Below, one piece after another: positions 14,882 to 18,197 of a stretch of 18,197 nt of DNA. Where the stretch lies: positions 1-18,197 of the forward strand of contig CAZLCG010000037.1 in NCBI GenBank assembly GCA_964557975.1, read 5' to 3'. A program made the translations under genes and the position numbers. The DNA comes from Fimenecus sp964557975 (GTDB taxonomy: Bacteria > Bacillota > Clostridia > Oscillospirales > Acutalibacteraceae). Within the stretch, counting starts at the first letter, position 1. Each line of letters starts with the position of its first letter. The notes beneath the pieces are model-generated. The model had not been told where the DNA came from. It saw nothing but the letters and a program-made list of their open reading frames with translations, and ran no database searches.

Positions 14882-16462
14882 TTGTTAAAGGGTTTTAAGA
14901 AGATGTCAAGGCAAAAGCAGTTCTGGTCAATAGTGGCGGTGGTTGTTATTCTTGCCTTGGTCGGTTATGTGGTTTACAGCAATTTTAAGCCCGAGGCTCT
15001 GCCCGAATATAACGTGACCGATGTTTATAAGGGCGATATTCAGTCGACCTACGAAACAAAGGGAACGGTAGTTTCAAACAACACCATTACCTATACCGCG
15101 GCAAGCGGCGTAAAGGTTCTTACGCTCAACGTTAAGGTGGGCGATAAGGTTTCTGCGGGCGATGTGCTTGCCACATTTGACGTAACCCCTCTTAACGGCG
15201 CTCTCGGTGATTATAAATCGGCGTACGATAAGGCAAACGCCGCTTATTTGGATTCTGTTTCGGCAATAAATGAAGCAAACGGCAATATTGCGTCCGCAAA
15301 TTCACAGATTAACGCGCTGAACGCGGAAATCGCACAGCTTCAAAATGAGATTGCCGCCGCAGAGGCTACAACAGCCGCGCCCGTTCAGACGCCGCAATAT
15401 TCGGAAGAGGAAATTGCCGCTGTAATCGAAAAACTGCAAGCGGGCGGATTTACCGATGAAGAAATAAACAACATAATTCAGTCCCTCAACAATCAGTCGG
15501 GCAGCGTAAGCGCCGCCGATATTGAATCGGCAATAGAAAACGCCGCTTCTACAAAGAAGCTTCAGCTTTCTCAAAAGCAGTCTCAAATAGAGGTTTTACA
15601 GGCTCAGATTTCGCTTTATGAGGCGCAGACCGACGATACCGCCGCAAGCATTTACAAGACGGTTATGGAGCAGAAAAAGGCTGATTACGATAATTATAAG
15701 GCTCTTGTCGATGAAATGAAGCAGGGCTGGACCGCTTCGGCTGACGGCATAATTACCGAGGTCAATTTGCAGGAGGGGCAGGTCTTTACCCCTGTTTCCG
15801 CTTCGTCCGCCACAACGGATATTTCATCTGTTTTAAACGCTGTTTCAGGTAATGCCGATATGACCTCCGTACTTTCCGAAATCGCAGGCTCCGTATCCTC
15901 CGCTTCGGCAGAAACGGGCGACGGAATAGTGCTTGAAAACTCAGATGAATTTATCGCTGAATTTTCGGTCGGCAAGTATGATTTGCTTTCTCTGAAGGTA
16001 GGTCAGGCAGTTACGGTTACCTCCTTAGGCGGCGTCTATGACGGCGAGGTTATTTATGTAAGCGCGACAGCAAGCGAATCCACATCAATAGATTTAAGCT
16101 CGCTCGCTTCATCTCTTACGGGTTCGGGCTCCGGTTCTTCAAGCGGCGCGCTTATAAGAATAAGCATTAAAAATCCCGACGAAAAAATAATTATCGGCTT
16201 TGACGTTGACATAAGCGTCAATACCGAAAAAATATCGGATGTTACAATTATTCCGATTGACTCCGTTACAACGGAAAACGGCGTAAACTATGTTTATGTT
16301 TACGATGAGGAGGAAAATACCGTTTCCAAGCGCGAGGTTGCCGTAGGCGCTTATTCGTCGGATGAATACGAGCTGGTATCGGGCGTTGAGATCGGCGAAA
16401 AGGTCGTCGACAACCCTAAGACAACTCTTGCCGAGGGTGATAAAATTGCCGTTAAGGCTTAA
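14882..16462 (+). CDS. Membrane fusion (adaptor) protein of an ABC exporter, HlyD/MacA-like
   Basis: Adaptor subunit that works with a MacB/FtsX-type permease and an ATPase to move substrates such as peptides or toxic compounds outward. TTG 14882 gives 526 residues, with GGTGG upstream; ATG 14903 is an alternative start (519 residues). Residues about 15-35 are the membrane anchor. A split biotinyl-lipoyl-like domain occurs at about 73-102 (VKVGDKVSAGDVLATFD) and 286-302 (ADGIITEVNLQEGQ), flanking a long coiled coil (about 105-285) rich in Ala/Gln/Glu. Two low-complexity Ser-rich insertions (about 303-350 and 405-424) make it longer than typical MacA-like adaptors. A beta-barrel and membrane-proximal domain follow (to 526). 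The permease gene begins 15 bases later. Confidence 0.9.
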   Translation: MLKGFKKMSRQKQFWSIVAVVVILALVGYVVYSNFKPEALPEYNVTDVYKGDIQSTYETKGTVVSNNTITYTAASGVKVLTLNVKVGDKVSAGDVLATFDVTPLNGALGDYKSAYDKANAAYLDSVSAINEANGNIASANSQINALNAEIAQLQNEIAAAEATTAAPVQTPQYSEEEIAAVIEKLQAGGFTDEEINNIIQSLNNQSGSVSAADIESAIENAASTKKLQLSQKQSQIEVLQAQISLYEAQTDDTAASIYKTVMEQKKADYDNYKALVDEMKQGWTASADGIITEVNLQEGQVFTPVSASSATTDISSVLNAVSGNADMTSVLSEIAGSVSSASAETGDGIVLENSDEFIAEFSVGKYDLLSLKVGQAVTVTSLGGVYDGEVIYVSATASESTSIDLSSLASSLTGSGSGSSSGALIRISIKNPDEKIIIGFDVDISVNTEKISDVTIIPIDSVTTENGVNYVYVYDEEENTVSKREVAVGAYSSDEYELVSGVEIGEKVVDNPKTTLAEGDKIAVKA

Positions 16463-16477
16463 GGTAGGTGCTTTCTG

Positions 16478-17722
16478 TTGAACATTAAGGAAAACATCAG
16501 AATAGCAATTTTCAGCATCAAGACAAATCTGATGCGTTCGCTTCTTACCATGCTCGGCATTATAATCGGCGTTGCGTCTGTTATTTCGGTTATAACCGTC
16601 GGCAACGGCGGCAGGGATTATATAGTCGGTATGATTAAGGATATGGGCAGCAACGCCATTACCGTTTCTGTTGACGCTACAACCGCGTCGTCATCCGATT
16701 ATATTACGGATAAGGATATTGAGGCTATAAGAAATCTTGACACGGTTGATTACATTTCGCCTATGGTTATGACTATGGGTACTATGTCCACCGAAACCGA
16801 AACGGGCTTGGGTATAATTATAGGCGGTAACGAGGAGCTTCGATATGTTATGAGCAGCGACTGCGTTTACGGCAGATATTATACCAAGGCTGAGGTCGAA
16901 TCGGGCAAGCCTGTGTGTGTTATCGATTCAACGAGCGCGGTTATGTTTTTCGGAAAAAGCAATTGTGTAGGCGAGTATATCAATTTCACATACAACGATA
17001 TAAGCGTAAGCCTTAAAATAATAGGCGTTACCGATTTGGTAAGCGCTTTCGGCGGAGATTCCGAGGATATGATGCAGCAGATGGAAGCTATGGGCGGCGG
17101 AATGGCAATTTCGAGCGCTATGATTATGGTACCGACGAATTTTGTTACTCAAATGATGGGAACCTCCGACAGGTACGATACGATTTATATTATCGCTTCC
17201 GATGAAAATGAGCTTGACGCCGCAGGGAATGCCGCGCTTAACAGAATAATGGCGAGGCATAACAATTATGATAAGGGTTGTTATATACTTACAAATATGG
17301 CGACATATATTGATTTGCTTGACACGGTTATAAATGTGTTTACAATTTTTATTGCCGCTGTCAGCGCGATTTCGCTTATAGTGGGCGGTATAGGCGTTAT
17401 GAACATTATGCTTGTTTCAATTACCGAAAGGACGAGGGAAATAGGCATAAGAAAGGCTTTGGGAGCAAAAACCTCGACAATTCTTTTCCAATTCCTTACG
17501 GAGTCTGTAATACTTTGTCTTATCGGCGGTGTGATAGGTCTGCTGCTCGGCGTTGCCGGCGCGGCGCTCGTCTCATCAATTATGAATATACCGCTGTATG
17601 TCGAATTTAAAACGGTCGCTCTTGCGATAGGCTTTTCATCGGCAATAGGTATAGTCTTCGGTGTTTATCCCGCAAGAAAAGCGGCGAAAATGCCTCCCAT
17701 AGAGGCTCTGCGCAGAGATTAA
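16478..17722 (+). CDS. MacB/FtsX-type ABC transporter permease (no ATPase domain)
   Basis: Encodes 414 residues from TTG 16478, preceded by AAGGTAGGTG; the resulting MNIKENIRIAIFSIKTNLMR start is typical of the family. Helix 1 is at about 19-42 (LLTMLGIIIGV), followed by a large extracellular domain (about 43-280) that includes a Met-rich stretch (MMQQMEAMGGGM). Three C-terminal helices lie at about 285-313, 335-365 and 375-397. The ITERTREIGIRKALGA segment after helix 2 and the PARKAAKMPPIEALR end are hallmarks of FtsX-type permeases; the first is the loop that meets the ATPase. Unlike full-length MacB there is no fused nucleotide-binding domain, and none is encoded in the window. It forms a transcription unit with the adaptor and ends at a strong terminator. 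Confidence 0.92.
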   Translation: MNIKENIRIAIFSIKTNLMRSLLTMLGIIIGVASVISVITVGNGGRDYIVGMIKDMGSNAITVSVDATTASSSDYITDKDIEAIRNLDTVDYISPMVMTMGTMSTETETGLGIIIGGNEELRYVMSSDCVYGRYYTKAEVESGKPVCVIDSTSAVMFFGKSNCVGEYINFTYNDISVSLKIIGVTDLVSAFGGDSEDMMQQMEAMGGGMAISSAMIMVPTNFVTQMMGTSDRYDTIYIIASDENELDAAGNAALNRIMARHNNYDKGCYILTNMATYIDLLDTVINVFTIFIAAVSAISLIVGGIGVMNIMLVSITERTREIGIRKALGAKTSTILFQFLTESVILCLIGGVIGLLLGVAGAALVSSIMNIPLYVEFKTVALAIGFSSAIGIVFGVYPARKAAKMPPIEALRRD

Positions 17723-17743
17723 AAATAAGTTTAAAAATAAACG

Positions 17744-17779
17744 GCGGGCAGGGTGAGCATCCTGCCCGCTTCGGTTTTT
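17744..17779 (+). terminator. Rho-independent terminator of the exporter unit
   Basis: GCGGGCAGG (17744-17752) pairs perfectly with CCTGCCCGC (17761-17769) around an 8-base loop, and five T's follow at 17775-17779. It lies 21 bases after the permease stop codon. Confidence 0.9.
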
Positions 17780-18197
17780 GCATAAGGTTAAAACGGAAAA
17801 GAATAATATGACGGATTTCCTGCAAGCCGAGATGTTTTTTAACTGCAAAAATTGTATAGTCAAAAAACGGATATTTAGGCTTTGACAAGTAAAATACTTT
17901 ACAAAAAATGTTCAAAAGAACCCTGAAATATCAAGTTTTAATCATTTTGAACAGAGTTTTAAACATTTTGAATGTTGAAAAATTAAATGTCAAAAAACGC
18001 CAAATATGAATATTTTTAATTCAAAACCGACTTTTATATGCAAAAAATACCGTTTCCGAATTGAATAAAAACAGCTTGGATTATTCATTTTTCATTACAA
18101 AACGGCTCTCCGTATAAAATATTACTTTAGAGTGAGCGGAAATCTGCGTTGTAAATAGATGTGACCCAATTTAGGTAAAAATAAAGTCAAAGGTTGG
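17780..18197. other. A+T-rich apparently non-coding region with short repeats
   Basis: No convincing gene is seen in these 418 bases. The stretch is much richer in A+T than the genes. It contains GTCAAAAAACG twice (17859-17869 and 17989-17999), CATTTTGAA twice 21 bases apart (17943-17951 and 17964-17972), and an inverted repeat TGTTCAAAA (17909-17917)/TTTTGAACA (17945-17953). It is probably the upstream regulatory region of a gene beyond the window end, but no full promoter can be placed with confidence. Confidence 0.5.

Noticed and set aside
17882..17887. Perfect TTGACA -35 box in the right-end gap
   Set aside because: No acceptable -10 box is found 16-18 bases downstream (AAAATG at 17 bases), and no gene follows within the window.
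17607..17915. Minus-strand open frames at the end of the permease gene
   Set aside because: They run through the permease coding end and across the strong terminator hairpin, and look like neither membrane nor enzyme proteins.

Overview
The window looks like chromosome from a Gram-positive Firmicute, most likely an uncultured gut-type Clostridia (Oscillospiraceae/Ruminococcus-like). This is inferred from AGGAGG-type ribosome binding sites, A+T-rich intergenic DNA around mid-GC genes, Firmicute-style signal peptides and lipobox, a GH36 alpha-galactosidase, and a split ABC exporter of FtsX type. No rRNA, tRNA, CRISPR array, insertion sequence or phage gene was seen.

Region A (14-10960) is the notable part: nine consecutive plus-strand genes that appear to form one surface-protein locus. 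They are a type II membrane protein with an extracellular beta domain, a 1982-residue secreted protein, six tandem small secreted paralogues (157-166 aa), and a C-terminally anchored membrane protein. The giant protein ends in the same domain that makes up each small protein. That domain opens with an IPADxxIxWG-like motif and closes with a W..A..GxYxDTLTYTV-like strand. The layout (large plus several small proteins sharing a C-terminal domain, with membrane-anchored partners) resembles the WxL surface clusters of lactobacilli and enterococci, but the motifs differ and no DUF916-type partner is recognisable. I treat it as a possible undescribed WxL-analogous surface assembly. It closes with a strong UUCG-loop terminator at 11003-11036.

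Region B (11073-14257) holds a cytoplasmic GH36 alpha-galactosidase behind its own promoter, then a membrane-anchored glycerophosphodiester phosphodiesterase-like protein. The latter meets a convergent minus-strand lipoprotein gene at a bidirectional hairpin terminator.

Region C (14762-17779) starts at a divergent promoter region in which the predicted -10 boxes of the two directions overlap. To the right are a membrane fusion protein and a MacB/FtsX-type permease, ended by a terminator. The ATPase normally paired with them is not in the window. The last 418 bases are A+T-rich, apparently non-coding, and contain short direct and inverted repeats.
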